DNA from: an uncultured Arenicella sp.
GTDB lineage: Bacteria > Pseudomonadota > Gammaproteobacteria > Arenicellales > Arenicellaceae
DNA: 64,000 bases
Assembly (NCBI GenBank): GCA_938048185.1
Contig: CALIVT010000016.1
Span: 1 to 64,000 of the forward strand
Reading direction: 5' to 3'
A program made the translations under genes and the position numbers. The notes under the pieces were generated by a model. The model was not told the origin of the DNA, ran no database searches, and saw nothing but the letters and a program-made list of their open reading frames with translations. Below are positions 1 through 10,846 of the stretch, in pieces (position 1 is the first letter of the stretch; each line of letters starts with the position of its first letter).

Positions 1-3
1 AAA

Positions 4-708
4 CTAATCCAAGCCCCCTATTTCGGCAAAAGAAACCACCTCAGAGTCGCCTACAACAAAATGGTCGAGTAATTTAACGCCGACCATCTGCAAGGCTAAA
101 TAGAGCGCTTGAGTCAGACTTTTATCCGCAGCACTCGGCTCGGCCACGCCCGACGGGTGATTATGCGCAACGATCATTGCCGCCGCGTTGTGTTTTAACG
201 CTTCTTTAACAACCTCTCTGACCGGCACCGATGCGCTGTCAATGGTACCTCGAAACAACTCTTGATGATGAATAACTCGGTGTTTACTGTCTAGAAACAT
301 GGCAAAAAATGATTCGTATTGCTTATCACGCAGTTGCAACGTTAAATAGTCTCGACTGACTTGCGGGCTAGAAATCGCGTCACCTTTTTGCATTTGTTCC
401 ATCAAATAGCGCCGACCCAGCTCCAGCCCGGCTTGAAACTGCACGTACTTAGCCGTGCCAATCCCCTTTAACTTACACAAGTCATGCACCGACAAATTGA
501 GAACCGCACGCAGCCCTCCGGCTTCAAGCAAGGCATCGCGCGCTAAGTCCAGGGCGGTTTTACCCGGTAGCCCAGTACGAATAAAAATTGCCAGTAGTTC
601 GGCGTCGGCCAATGAGTCGGGGCCGTTATTAATCAGTTTTTCGCGCGGCCGCTCAGCTTGGGGCCACTCTTTAATTGGGAGCTTTTGTGTTTTGTTTTGA
701 AAAATCAT
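4..708 (-). CDS. radC: RadC family JAB-domain protein
   Basis: Complete 234-residue RadC. The N-terminal part has a helix-hairpin-helix-like segment (LCKLKGIGTAKYVQFQAG) and the C-terminal half is a JAB/MPN metalloprotease-like domain with the HNHPSG motif and a downstream Asp (EPSAADK), the usual zinc ligands. The family is named for DNA repair but its biochemical role is unsettled; JAB domains are typically isopeptidases. The start is the ATG at 708, preceded on the minus strand by a strong AAGGAAGG ribosome site. The gene is divergent from coaBC, the arrangement found in many gammaproteobacteria. Confidence 0.95.
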   Translation of the reverse strand: MIFQNKTQKLPIKEWPQAERPREKLINNGPDSLADAELLAIFIRTGLPGKTALDLARDALLEAGGLRAVLNLSVHDLCKLKGIGTAKYVQFQAGLELGRRYLMEQMQKGDAISSPQVSRDYLTLQLRDKQYESFFAMFLDSKHRVIHHQELFRGTIDSASVPVREVVKEALKHNAAAMIVAHNHPSGVAEPSAADKSLTQALYLALQMVGVKLLDHFVVGDSEVVSFAEIGGLD

Positions 709-783
709 GTCTACCTTCCTTGTATAATTGATGGTTTAGCACGCATCCTGCGCCGACTTGAATTAGAGCACAGGGTAAAGTTA

Positions 784-813
784 GTGACAAGTGCGCGAGC
801 AATCAGGGATAAT
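784..813 (+). promoter_or_regulatory. Candidate sigma70 promoter for coaBC
   Basis: GTGACA (784-789) and GATAAT (808-813), each one mismatch from consensus, are separated by 18 bp. A start near 820 would give a leader of about 85 nt before the coaBC TTG codon. Seen by eye only. Confidence 0.45.
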
Positions 814-906
814 CCCGTTCTTATTAAGGGCTCATATTAGCAGTTCGACAACGCTTTAGCGTTTAGACAACACACCACAACCTTCCAACAATATTAAGCT
901 AACACA

Positions 907-2106
907 TTGAAAAGTTTAACGAATAAGCGTGTATTACTGGGCGTAAGCGCGGGCATAGCGGCGTATAAAGCACCTGATTTAGTACGCAAACTGGGCGAAC
1001 TCGGCGCACAAGTGCAGGTTATTTTAAGCAAAAACGCTGATCAGTTTGTTGCCCCGTTGGCGCTACAAGCGGTTAGTGGTCACGCAGTTCACGATCACGC
1101 AATGACAGCCGAGAGCGAATCAGGCATGGGACATATCGATTTAGCGCGCTGGGCCGATGTGGTGTTGATCGCGCCCGGCACAGCCAACCTTATAGCGCGG
1201 CTGTGCCAAGGTAACGCCGACGAGTTGCTTACCACAGTATGCGTAGCCACCGAAGCCCCTATCGCGATCGCACCGGCAATGAACCAACAGATGTGGCAAA
1301 ACGCGGCGACCATCCAAAATATGCAAACTTTAGCCAGCCGAAACGTGCATATATTAGGGCCCGATGCCGGCGAGCAGGCGTGTGGTGAAGTGGGCCCAGG
1401 CCGCATGTTGCAACCCACTGACATCGCGCAGCGCGTTGCGGAGCTGTTCCAAAACTCCGAGCTTACCGGTAAGCGGGTAATGATTACCGCGGGCCCGACG
1501 TGGGAGGCGCTTGACCCGGTCCGTGGCATCACCAATCACAGCTCAGGCATGATGGGCTACGCATTGGCGCAAGCCGCGATAGAGGCAGGGGCTGCGGTCA
1601 CCTTGGTCAGCGGCCCAACTCACATTGCGAAGCCTGAGCGCGCTAAGGTGGTAGACACCGTGTCAGCGCTGGATATGCACGCTGCCGTGATGGCGGAGAT
1701 TGATGAGCAAGATCTTTTTATCGGCGTTGCCGCAGTAGCCGACTATCGCCCGGCTGACGCGGCCGAGCAAAAAATCAAAAAAAATGCAGACGAAATGACG
1801 ATCACCATGGTCAAAAACCCAGATATTTTAGCGGAGGTTGCCGGGCGCGATAACGCGCCATTTTGCGTCGGTTTTGCGGCCGAGACCAATGATGTTGCGG
1901 CCTACGCGCGCGGCAAGCTTGAACGTAAAAAGCTGGATCTTATTGCAGCCAACCATGTCGGCGGTAGCGACACCGGTTTTGGTGTGCCGGATAACGCGAT
2001 CACATTGATTAGTAAAAACTCGATTATCGAGCTGCCTAAACAAAGTAAAACCGCCCTCGCCCGCGAACTGATATCCGAGATCGCAAAAGCCTATAACAAG
2101 ATTTAG
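907..2106 (+). CDS. coaBC: Bifunctional phosphopantothenoylcysteine decarboxylase / phosphopantothenate-cysteine ligase
   Basis: Makes 4'-phosphopantetheine for coenzyme A in two steps. The N-terminal half (about 1-190) is the FMN-dependent CoaC decarboxylase with GVSAGIAAYK, the APAMNQQMW motif and the active-site Cys in ACGEVGPGRM. The C-terminal half is the CTP-dependent CoaB ligase with ITAGPTWEALDPVRGITN, HSSGMMGYALA and KKNADEMTITMVKNPDI. The length of 399 residues is normal. The start appears to be TTG at 907, since no upstream ATG is in frame and the N-terminus matches the family there. dut follows after about 20 bp, likely in the same transcript. Confidence 0.96.
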   Translation: MKSLTNKRVLLGVSAGIAAYKAPDLVRKLGELGAQVQVILSKNADQFVAPLALQAVSGHAVHDHAMTAESESGMGHIDLARWADVVLIAPGTANLIARLCQGNADELLTTVCVATEAPIAIAPAMNQQMWQNAATIQNMQTLASRNVHILGPDAGEQACGEVGPGRMLQPTDIAQRVAELFQNSELTGKRVMITAGPTWEALDPVRGITNHSSGMMGYALAQAAIEAGAAVTLVSGPTHIAKPERAKVVDTVSALDMHAAVMAEIDEQDLFIGVAAVADYRPADAAEQKIKKNADEMTITMVKNPDILAEVAGRDNAPFCVGFAAETNDVAAYARGKLERKKLDLIAANHVGGSDTGFGVPDNAITLISKNSIIELPKQSKTALARELISEIAKAYNKI

Positions 2107-2127
2107 ATAAAGTAGGACACAGTGAAC

Positions 2128-2586
2128 ATGAAAAAACCTATCCAACTAAAAATTCTCGATCCACGTATTGGCACTGAATTTGATGTGCCCGACTACGCCA
2201 CCAATGGCTCGGCGGGTATGGACCTGCGTGCCTGCGTTGAGCATGACACCGTTATCGCTCCTGGGCAAACAGTGCTGATACCCACCGGCATGTCCATTTA
2301 CGTTGCTGACCCTTCTTTAGCTGCAGTACTCTTACCGCGCTCGGGTCTCGGACATAAGCACGGAATCGTATTAGGCAACCTAACCGGCCTAATTGACTCT
2401 GACTATCAAGGACCGTTAATGGTTTCTTTATGGAACCGTGGAGACACCCAGTTCACGGTGCACGCTGGAGATCGTATTGCGCAAATGGTGTTTGTTCCAA
2501 TCGTTCAAGCAGAATTCGAGATTGTCGAAGAATTCATCGAATCGGACCGCGCCAGCGGAGGTTTTGGCCACACGGGTGTCAAATAA
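2128..2586 (+). CDS. dut: dUTP diphosphatase
   Basis: Hydrolyses dUTP to dUMP and PPi, keeping uracil out of DNA and feeding dTMP synthesis; trimeric cytosolic enzyme. All five dUTPase motifs are visible: [44 protein letters not shown] and the C-terminal P-loop-like [10 protein letters not shown]. The ATG at 2128 gives [15 protein letters not shown], matching the usual N-terminus; a GTG at 2122 in frame would add two residues. An AGGA-type ribosome site lies at 2114-2117. Downstream of coaBC, the common gammaproteobacterial pairing. Confidence 0.96.
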   Translation: MKKPIQLKILDPRIGTEFDVPDYATNGSAGMDLRACVEHDTVIAPGQTVLIPTGMSIYVADPSLAAVLLPRSGLGHKHGIVLGNLTGLIDSDYQGPLMVSLWNRGDTQFTVHAGDRIAQMVFVPIVQAEFEIVEEFIESDRASGGFGHTGVK

Positions 2587-2650
2587 ACCAAAATTATAGG
2601 TAGTATTAGTATCATCACGCCTTGGTCTTATTATTTTTTTACCGCGGCTT

Positions 2651-2659
2651 TGCTATACT
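2651..2659 (+). promoter_or_regulatory. Extended -10 promoter for gltA
   Basis: TGCTATACT is an extended -10 element (TGn plus TATACT, five of six matches). No good -35 lies at the usual distance; a T-rich run is there instead. Predicted transcript leader is about 85 nt before the gltA ATG at 2751. Confidence 0.5.
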
Positions 2660-2666
2660 GCGCGTC

Positions 2667-2696
2667 GCGATTCAAACGTCATCGACGTTAAATCGC
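2667..2696 (+). other. Imperfect hairpin in the gltA leader
   Basis: GCGATT (2667-2672) pairs with AATCGC (2691-2696) and AACGT (2675-2679) with ACGTT (2685-2689), with a small internal loop and a five-base apical loop. It starts right after the candidate promoter, so it would form at the 5' end of the gltA mRNA. It may stabilise the message or be a DNA operator. Confidence 0.4.
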
Positions 2697-2750
2697 AAAA
2701 GCCGTCCGCGCGTTCTCGCGAGACACACAAACTAGCTATTTGAGGAAATC

Positions 2751-4034
2751 ATGTCGGATACTCTGTCAATTAAAGACAATCGCACTGGAAAAGAATACGA
2801 AATCGAAATCGTAGACGGCAACATCAGTGCCTCACAGCTTCGCCAAATCAAAATCAACGAGGGTGATTTTGGCATGATGAGCTACGATCCTGGCTATCTG
2901 AACACGGCCAACTGCACGAGCCGTATCACGGACCTACATGGGTCCGAGGGCATTCTGAGATATCGCGGTTATCCGATCGAACAACTGGCGGAGAAAAGCA
3001 CGTTTCTTGACGTGGTTTATTTGTTATTCAATGGTGAGTTACCAAATGCGCAACAGTCTAGCGACTGGGAGGAGCGCATCACTCATCACACCATGCTGCA
3101 TGAGAAAACCAAGCGCATGATGGGTGGTTTCAATTACGACGCGCACCCAATGGGCGTTTTCATTTCCACTGTTGCGGCACTGTCTACGTTCTATCCAGAC
3201 GCTAAAGACGTAAACGACCCAGAGACACGCATGTTGCAAGCGTGCAGGCTAATCGGTAAGACGCCAACGATCGCCTCCTACGCTTATCGTAATAGCCGCG
3301 GTTTACCTTATATCTACCCAGACAATGAATTGAGCTATACCGGCAACTTCTTGAACATGATGTATCGCATGGTCGAGCCGCGCTATCAAGCACACCCTGT
3401 ATTAGAGCGTGCGCTCGATGTATTGTTCATTCTGCATGCCGATCACGAGCAAAACTGCTCGACCAGTGCCATGCGTAATATTGCCAGCTCAAAAGCCGAC
3501 CCATTTGTATCCGTCGCGGGCGCAGCAGCAGCGCTATACGGTCCATCGCATGGTGGCGCTAACGAAGCAGTGCTCAATATGTTGCGTGAAATAGGCACCA
3601 AAGACAAAGTTGCTGACTACGTCAAACGCTGTAAAGGCGGCGAACTGCGCTTGATGGGTTTTGGACACCGTGTTTATAAAAACTATGACCCACGCGCGCG
3701 AATTGTTAAAGAAATTGCCGACGAGGTGTTCGAAGTTACCGGTCGCAATCCATTAATCGATGTTGCAATGGAGCTAGAACGCATTGCGCTTGAAGATGAG
3801 TACTTTGTGAAACGTAACTTGTACCCTAATGTGGATTTCTATTCCGGTCTTATTTATGAAGCTATGGGCTTTCCGATGGAGGCGTTCACGGTATTATTTG
3901 CTATCCCGCGTACTGCTGGCTGGTTAGCGCAGTGGATGGAGCTAATGGACGATCCAGAGTTCCGCATTACTCGCCCACGTCAAAACTATCAAGGCTCAGG
4001 TGAGCGTCACGTACCCGACAATTATCGCCGTTAA
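2751..4034 (+). CDS. gltA: Citrate synthase (type II)
   Basis: Condenses oxaloacetate and acetyl-CoA to citrate at entry to the TCA cycle. The 427 residues match the Gram-negative hexameric type. Catalytic regions are seen: HADHEQNCSTS, FGHRVYKNYDPRA with the active His, and NVDFYSGLIYEAMG with the catalytic Asp. The N-terminal beta-rich domain of NADH-sensitive enzymes is present (LRQIKINEGDFGMMSYDPGY). The ATG at 2751 has a good TGAGGAAATC ribosome site. It is followed by its own terminator and then by sucAB-lpd on the same strand; sdh genes are not between them. Confidence 0.98.
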   Translation: MSDTLSIKDNRTGKEYEIEIVDGNISASQLRQIKINEGDFGMMSYDPGYLNTANCTSRITDLHGSEGILRYRGYPIEQLAEKSTFLDVVYLLFNGELPNAQQSSDWEERITHHTMLHEKTKRMMGGFNYDAHPMGVFISTVAALSTFYPDAKDVNDPETRMLQACRLIGKTPTIASYAYRNSRGLPYIYPDNELSYTGNFLNMMYRMVEPRYQAHPVLERALDVLFILHADHEQNCSTSAMRNIASSKADPFVSVAGAAAALYGPSHGGANEAVLNMLREIGTKDKVADYVKRCKGGELRLMGFGHRVYKNYDPRARIVKEIADEVFEVTGRNPLIDVAMELERIALEDEYFVKRNLYPNVDFYSGLIYEAMGFPMEAFTVLFAIPRTAGWLAQWMELMDDPEFRITRPRQNYQGSGERHVPDNYRR

Positions 4035-4055
4035 GCGTTTTATTCACTAGCATTC

Positions 4056-4087
4056 AAAAAAGCGACTTTAATCAGTCGCTTTTTTTT
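4056..4087 (+). terminator. Rho-independent terminator after gltA
   Basis: AGCGACT (4061-4067) pairs with AGTCGCT (4074-4080) around a six-base loop, followed by eight T and preceded by an A run, so it could also work on the opposite strand. It is the clearest intrinsic terminator in the window. Confidence 0.9.
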
Positions 4088-4347
4088 GGCTCATAACTCT
4101 GCAACGCACTAGGAAACTCACTGCAAAGCGAAAAGCAAAATACTAACCAAAACAACACCGTTAGATGGCATACTTGAAGCGTGACTCGCTCGCGCTGATT
4201 GAATGCATCGACAATCCGTCTAATTGAGCTGAAGAATATAAAAAAATTTATTATGACTGGCTGGAAACCTAATTTAATGCTCCCCTGTCTACGTACTTTT
4301 GGGTATCATTCAATTTCGTGAAAATGGCCTAATCAAACCACGCAAAT
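4088..4347 (+). promoter_or_regulatory. gltA-sucA spacer, probable sucA promoter region
   Basis: No plausible ORF is seen here. An AT-rich stretch holds TTGAGC (4224-4229) and TATTAT (4249-4254), 19 bp apart, a weak candidate promoter for sucA. The sucA start at 4348 has no obvious Shine-Dalgarno sequence. Confidence 0.3.
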
Positions 4348-7167
4348 ATGTCGAATAATTCAACGCCATCGCTCGACCCGCTCAGTCTTCTGAACGGACA
4401 AAATATCGCTTTCCTTGAAGACGTTTTCGAACAGTATCAAGAGGACCCGACGTCGGTATCGGCAGAGTGGCAAGAATACTTCGCCGCCTTAGCCACCAGC
4501 TCTGCGAGCACCTCGAGTAATAGCGCGACCAACGCAATCACCATATCGACGGCCAGTTTGGACGCTACGATGGCGACGAAGCAAGGTTCGGTGTCGCGCC
4601 TAATCAGCACCTATCGCGCGATGGGCCATAAACTGGCCAACATTGACCCAATTGGCGAGATGGAGCAACAAGACGCGAGTGAACTCGAACTCAGTTATCA
4701 CGGCTTGTCCGATGCTGACCTTGATACCGTTTTCGACTCAGGCCCACTGCGCGCCCCTGATCGCTTACCGCTGCGGGACATCATTGCGATTCTAAAGCAT
4801 TCATATTGTGGTCCAATCGGCTACGAATATGGCCATATGGCAAGTGCCGAGCAACGCCGGTGGCTGCGCACCCGCCTCGAGCAACCGATTGGCCACCAGC
4901 CGTTTACTAACGCACAGAGAAAGCACATCTTAAATCGCGTCACTGCCTCAGAAGGCATGGAACGATATTTACATAACAAGTACGTGGGACAAAAACGCTT
5001 CTCGTTAGAAGGTGGCGAAAGCTTGATTCCAATGCTCGACCAAATCATTCAGCAAGGCGGCGCTGGCGGTATTAAAGAATTTGTCATCGGCATGGCACAT
5101 CGCGGGCGTTTAAACGTACTCGTAAATACATTAGGTAAAGCCCCCCGCAATCTGTTTTCTGAGTTTGAGGGCAAGCACGACACTAACGAGTTGGCGGCTA
5201 GCGGCGATGTGAAATACCATCAAGGTTTCTCGTCGGACATTCAGACTAAAGGCGGGCCAGTGCACTTGTCACTCGCCTTTAATCCATCACATTTAGAAAT
5301 CGTTAGCCCGGTTGTTGAGGGTTCGGTGCGCGCTCGGCAAGAACGACGAGATGACTCAACCGGTAGCACTGTGCTACCTATTTCAATTCACGGAGATGCC
5401 GCATTTGCTGGCCAAGGCGTGGTAATGGAAACCTTTCAAATGTCCGGTTGTCGCGGTTATCGCACTGGCGGCACCATGCACATTGTAATTAACAACCAAA
5501 TTGGTTTTACCACCAGCCACCCGAAAGACGCGCGTTCTACTCCATACTGTACCGAGATCGCTAAAATGGTCGGGGCACCGATCTTTCACGTTAACGGCGA
5601 CGACCCCGAAGCGGTAGTCTTTGCAACACAGATCGCGATGGACTTCCGCACTAAGTTCCATCAAGACGTCGTAATCGACTTGGTGTGTTACCGACGTCAT
5701 GGCCATAACGAGTCCGATGAGCCATCGGTGACCCAGCCAATGATGTATAAAAACATCAAAGCGTTGCCGACGACTCGGCGAATCTACGCGCAACGACTCA
5801 TCGACGAAGGCGTGATTACGGCCGATGACGAAAAGAAAATGAACGCAGACTATCGAGCATCTATGGTTGCCGGTGAGCGTGTGGTACCAGAGTTTGTTGA
5901 TCCGCAACAAGGAGATCACACCATAGATTGGTCGCCGTACCTAAATATTAAATGGGAGCATAAAGCTAACACCGGCTTTAATGCTAAACGCTTAGATTTT
6001 TTGGCTGAACGTTTATTGGACATTCCTGAAGATATAGCGCTGCATGCGCGCACCAAAAAAATCATGCAAGATCGCCAGAAAATGAAAGACGGTGAACTTG
6101 CATTAGATTGGGGTATGGCTGAGAACTTAGCGTATGCCACACTGCTAGACCAAGATTTTTCCGTGCGCCTATCGGGCCAAGATTCTGGTCGTGGTACTTT
6201 TTTCCACCGTCATGCTGTGTTGCATAACACTAAGAAAAAAGAAGTGTACATTCCGCTGCGCAAAATCAAAGAAAAGCAGCCCAACTTTCTCGTCATCAAC
6301 TCATTATTGTCGGAGGAAGCCGTATTAGCTTTTGAATACGGCTACTCGTGCTCAGACCCTAAAACCATGGTCATATGGGAAGCCCAATTTGGTGATTTTG
6401 CGAACGGTGCTCAAGTAGTTCTTGACCAATTCATATCAAGTGGTGAAGCCAAGTGGGGCCGACTTAGTGGCCTAACCATGTTTCTACCTCACGGCTACGA
6501 GGGCCAAGGCCCAGAACATTCGTCTGCGCGTTTAGAGCGCTATTTACAACTGTGTGCACAACACAACATGCAAGTGTGCTACCCCAGCACCCCGGCACAA
6601 ATGTTTCACATGATTCGGCGGCAAATGCTGCGCCCGTATCGCAAACCCTTGATTGTAATGACACCTAAAAGTTTGTTGCGTCATAAGTTGTCAACGTCAA
6701 CCTTAGAAGAATTGCACAGCGGCGAATTCCAAACTGTGATTCCTGAAATCGACAAACTGACTAACAAGAATGTGAAACGTGTTGTATTTTGTACCGGCAA
6801 GGTGTACTTCGACTTGTTAGAACAGCGTCGCGAACAAGGTATTAAAGATATCGCTATTTGCCGTGTGGAGCAGCTTTACCCATTTCCGCGTGAATCAGTT
6901 ATGCGCGAGCTAAAGCGTTACGCGAAGGCCGAAGAAGTGGTCTGGTGTCAAGAAGAGCCAAAGAATCAAGGCGCCTGGTATCAAATCATGCATCACTTAA
7001 AAGCCTGCATTGATGATAAACACACCTTGTTATACGCTGGTCGAGACGCATCTGCATCGCCGGCGGCAGGCTACCTCGCGGTGCACCGCGAGCAGCAAGC
7101 AACACTGGTCACAGCTGCCCTATCACCGCTGAATGAAGACGACACTAAAACCGTCGAAAAATTTTAA
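4348..7167 (+). CDS. sucA: 2-oxoglutarate dehydrogenase E1 component
   Basis: Thiamine-diphosphate-dependent E1 of the 2-oxoglutarate dehydrogenase complex, which decarboxylates 2-oxoglutarate and passes the succinyl group to SucB. The length of 939 residues is as expected. The N-terminus (NIAFLEDVFEQYQEDPTSV) is the short helix that docks E1 on the complex. MAHRGRLNVLVN, the ThDP region from HGDAAFAGQG to INNQIGFTTS, and the C-terminal transketolase-like domain with HGYEGQGPEHSSARLERYLQ are all intact. It heads the sucA-sucB-lpd set. Confidence 0.98.
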   Translation: MSNNSTPSLDPLSLLNGQNIAFLEDVFEQYQEDPTSVSAEWQEYFAALATSSASTSSNSATNAITISTASLDATMATKQGSVSRLISTYRAMGHKLANIDPIGEMEQQDASELELSYHGLSDADLDTVFDSGPLRAPDRLPLRDIIAILKHSYCGPIGYEYGHMASAEQRRWLRTRLEQPIGHQPFTNAQRKHILNRVTASEGMERYLHNKYVGQKRFSLEGGESLIPMLDQIIQQGGAGGIKEFVIGMAHRGRLNVLVNTLGKAPRNLFSEFEGKHDTNELAASGDVKYHQGFSSDIQTKGGPVHLSLAFNPSHLEIVSPVVEGSVRARQERRDDSTGSTVLPISIHGDAAFAGQGVVMETFQMSGCRGYRTGGTMHIVINNQIGFTTSHPKDARSTPYCTEIAKMVGAPIFHVNGDDPEAVVFATQIAMDFRTKFHQDVVIDLVCYRRHGHNESDEPSVTQPMMYKNIKALPTTRRIYAQRLIDEGVITADDEKKMNADYRASMVAGERVVPEFVDPQQGDHTIDWSPYLNIKWEHKANTGFNAKRLDFLAERLLDIPEDIALHARTKKIMQDRQKMKDGELALDWGMAENLAYATLLDQDFSVRLSGQDSGRGTFFHRHAVLHNTKKKEVYIPLRKIKEKQPNFLVINSLLSEEAVLAFEYGYSCSDPKTMVIWEAQFGDFANGAQVVLDQFISSGEAKWGRLSGLTMFLPHGYEGQGPEHSSARLERYLQLCAQHNMQVCYPSTPAQMFHMIRRQMLRPYRKPLIVMTPKSLLRHKLSTSTLEELHSGEFQTVIPEIDKLTNKNVKRVVFCTGKVYFDLLEQRREQGIKDIAICRVEQLYPFPRESVMRELKRYAKAEEVVWCQEEPKNQGAWYQIMHHLKACIDDKHTLLYAGRDASASPAAGYLAVHREQQATLVTAALSPLNEDDTKTVEKF

Positions 7168-7245
7168 CCACAAGTAAGACAATCATCAATACGATAGTCA
7201 CAACCACGATAAAGAGCTGCACACTAACCCGTTGCAGGAGCACCT

Positions 7246-8448
7246 ATGTCAGTTGAAGTAAAAGTTCCCATTCTTCCCGAATCCGTTGCTGAAGCCACTG
7301 TTGCCACTTGGCATAAAGCCGTAGGCGATGCGGTAGCGATTGATGATAATTTAGTCGACATTGAAACCGAGAAAGTCGTCCTTGAAGTGCCGAGTACCGT
7401 CGACGGTGTTATCAAAGAAATTAGAGTTGAAGAAGGCGCGACCGTCGGGGAGCAAGATGTAATCGCCATCATCGAGGAAGGCGCGGTAGCCAGCGCCCCT
7501 GCCGCGGCGCCTGAACCTGTTGCTGAAGACGCGGCCACACAAGCGAGTAGTAGTGAGAGTGCCGACGACGCCGATAAATTAAGTCCGGCTGTTCGTAAGA
7601 TGTTGGCTGAAAACAACCTAAATGCTAGCGCCGTTAGTGGCACTGGCAAAAACGGGCGCATCTTGAAAGAGGATGTACAAAAAGCGTTAGCGAGTAAATC
7701 AGCAACGGCAACCCCACAAACCCCAGCGAAGACACCCCAAGCGGGCGAGCGCAGTGAACGCCGAGTGCCAATGACGCGCTTGCGTACCACGATTGCTCGT
7801 CGCCTAAAAGAAGCGCAAGACACGCAGGCAATGTTAACCACATTCAATGATGTTAACCTGCAGGCCGTGATCGACCTTCGTAAGCAATACAAAGAATTGT
7901 TCGAGAAGAAACACGGCACACGCCTGGGCTTCATGTCGTTCTTCGTCAAAGCCGCCATCGAAGCCTTAAAACGTTTCCCCGCAGTTAACGGATCAATTGA
8001 TGGTAACGACATTGTTTATCATGACTACTACGACGTAGGCATTGCCGCGTCATCGCCACGCGGCTTGGTTGTGCCAGTACTGCGCGATGTGGACCAAATG
8101 AGCTTCGCTGGTGTGGAAAAAGCGATCGGTGATTACGGTCAGAAAGCGAAAGACGGCAAGTTAACGATGGACGACCTAGTTGGCGGCACATTCACGGTGT
8201 CCAACGGCGGTGTATTTGGTTCAATGTTATCAACCCCGATTGTGAACCCACCGCAAAGCGCAATTCTTGGAATGCATCGTATTGAAGAGCGGCCGGTTGC
8301 TGAAAACGGTCAAGTGGTCATCCGTCCGATGATGTACCTGGCTCTGACATACGACCATCGAATTATCGATGGCAAAGAATCGGTGTTGTTCTTACGCACC
8401 ATAAAAGAATGCTTAGAAGACCCAGCCAGATTGCTCCTCGAGCTGTAA
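7246..8448 (+). CDS. sucB: Dihydrolipoyllysine-residue succinyltransferase (E2)
   Basis: Core of the 2-oxoglutarate dehydrogenase complex, moving succinyl from E1 to CoA. Domains in order: one lipoyl domain (about 1-77) with the lipoylated Lys in [13 protein letters not shown]; an Ala/Glu-rich linker; an E1/E3-binding domain (about 112-148, [20 protein letters not shown]); a second linker; and the catalytic acyltransferase domain ending in [10 protein letters not shown], with active His 371 and Asp 375. A GCAGGAGC ribosome site precedes the ATG. The gene ends 12 bp before the lpd start. Confidence 0.98.
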   Translation: MSVEVKVPILPESVAEATVATWHKAVGDAVAIDDNLVDIETEKVVLEVPSTVDGVIKEIRVEEGATVGEQDVIAIIEEGAVASAPAAAPEPVAEDAATQASSSESADDADKLSPAVRKMLAENNLNASAVSGTGKNGRILKEDVQKALASKSATATPQTPAKTPQAGERSERRVPMTRLRTTIARRLKEAQDTQAMLTTFNDVNLQAVIDLRKQYKELFEKKHGTRLGFMSFFVKAAIEALKRFPAVNGSIDGNDIVYHDYYDVGIAASSPRGLVVPVLRDVDQMSFAGVEKAIGDYGQKAKDGKLTMDDLVGGTFTVSNGGVFGSMLSTPIVNPPQSAILGMHRIEERPVAENGQVVIRPMMYLALTYDHRIIDGKESVLFLRTIKECLEDPARLLLEL

Positions 8449-9885
<1,437 letters not shown>

Positions 9886-9895
9886 CGTATGATTC

Positions 9896-9928
9896 GCCCT
9901 GAACCAGCTCAAACTGCGGGTTCAGGGC
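9896..9928 (+). other. Perfect 10-bp hairpin after lpd, no T tract
   Basis: GCCCTGAACC (9896-9905) pairs perfectly with GGTTCAGGGC (9919-9928) around a 13-base loop. It sits 10 bp after the lpd stop. No T run follows, so it may block 3' exonucleases or act with Rho rather than be an intrinsic terminator. Confidence 0.6.
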
Positions 9929-9941
9929 AAACTTGGCTGAT

Positions 9942-10397
9942 ATGCAAAAAGAATTAAGAATCAGGCAAATTCTCAAGGAAGATATCAACCAAATAGAAGG
10001 TTTATGGTGTGAATTAAAGCAGCACCATCAAGACCGGACAAATCATTATCTCGACTACTATAAACGCAATACGTTTAGTACACGAAAAGCTGAGCTTCTC
10101 AACAAAGACGCGGTGGCAATATTCGTCGCCAATCATGATAAAGAAGCGGTTGGGTTCTGCGTGGCCTCGATCACGGCTAACCTCGGCGAGATCGACTCCT
10201 TATATTTAAAACCAGCGGCAAGAGGACAAGGTTCAAGCCGACAATTGATGGCCGCAGCAATGGGGTGGTTAGGTGAGCAAGCCCCTGAAAATATTAGGCT
10301 TCTGGTCGGCGACGGCAATGAAGAAGCGATTACCTATTATGAGAAGTTGGGGTTCAAAAAAAGAGCAACCATGATGCAATTTTTTGATGAAGAATAA
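9942..10397 (+). CDS. GNAT family N-acetyltransferase
   Basis: 151 residues with the GCN5-related acetyltransferase fold. The motif A region, SLYLKPAARGQGSSRQLMAA, is the acetyl-CoA pyrophosphate-binding loop, and the C-terminal ITYYEKLGFKKRA segment is motif B. It would transfer an acetyl group to an amine; the substrate (small molecule or protein N-terminus) cannot be told. The ATG at 9942 gives a normal length; a TTG at 9933 has a better-placed AGGG but lies next to the preceding hairpin. The stop overlaps a possible ATG of the next gene. Confidence 0.85.
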   Translation: MQKELRIRQILKEDINQIEGLWCELKQHHQDRTNHYLDYYKRNTFSTRKAELLNKDAVAIFVANHDKEAVGFCVASITANLGEIDSLYLKPAARGQGSSRQLMAAAMGWLGEQAPENIRLLVGDGNEEAITYYEKLGFKKRATMMQFFDEE

Positions 10398-10426
10398 TGC
10401 ACCTTTCTAATTTAAGAGGCCAAGCA

Positions 10427-10840
10427 ATGACATTTATTCGTAACAACCTTCTATGGATTATCTACTTCAGCTTCGGGGCGTTCGTGCTCGCCCTGCATGA
10501 GCGCGAGCCGCTGTTTCTTAGCAATGGCGATGGCCCCTACTCTCTTGGCAAACCGCTGACTTGGGTAATATTACTTAGTTTTCTTGCGTATAGCTTGTAT
10601 TGCAATACCCAAGAAAATTTCTTTAAAACAATTCCAAAACTACAACCCTACCACTGGTTTCGTCAAATCAGTCTCGACCTTTATCTCGGTTTGCTAGTAC
10701 CACTCACCTTAATCTATCTTGATCAAGGTGTCGCTGTAATGCTGATCTGGTTAGTGCCGATACTATTAATGGCGAACCTAGCAACCCTCTTGTATCTGGC
10801 GCTGAACTATCAATCTCTTGTGTCTTATTTCGTCACCTAG
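10427..10840 (+). CDS. Small multi-pass membrane protein of unknown function
   Basis: 137 residues, mostly hydrophobic, with about four predicted membrane segments (near 5-22, 45-62, 82-100 and 105-127). No catalytic motif is recognised. The start is set at the ATG at 10427, which has AAGAGG at 10414-10419 seven bases upstream; an ATG at 10397 overlapping the GNAT stop has no ribosome site but would suggest translational coupling. It converges with the DUF1304 gene downstream. It could be a small integral membrane accessory protein; no function is claimed. Confidence 0.65.
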   Translation: MTFIRNNLLWIIYFSFGAFVLALHEREPLFLSNGDGPYSLGKPLTWVILLSFLAYSLYCNTQENFFKTIPKLQPYHWFRQISLDLYLGLLVPLTLIYLDQGVAVMLIWLVPILLMANLATLLYLALNYQSLVSYFVT

Positions 10841-10846
10841 ATGAAC

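Noticed and set aside
1095-1535. 146-codon ORF antisense to coaBC
   Set aside because: Entirely within coaBC on the other strand, no domain pattern.
5383-5919. 178-codon ORF antisense to sucA
   Set aside because: Fully inside sucA on the opposite strand, without a recognisable domain; long shadow frames are expected over conserved genes.
7224-8012. 262-codon ORF antisense to sucB
   Set aside because: Ser/Ala-rich shadow of the sucB lipoyl domain and linkers; no family motif or ribosome site.
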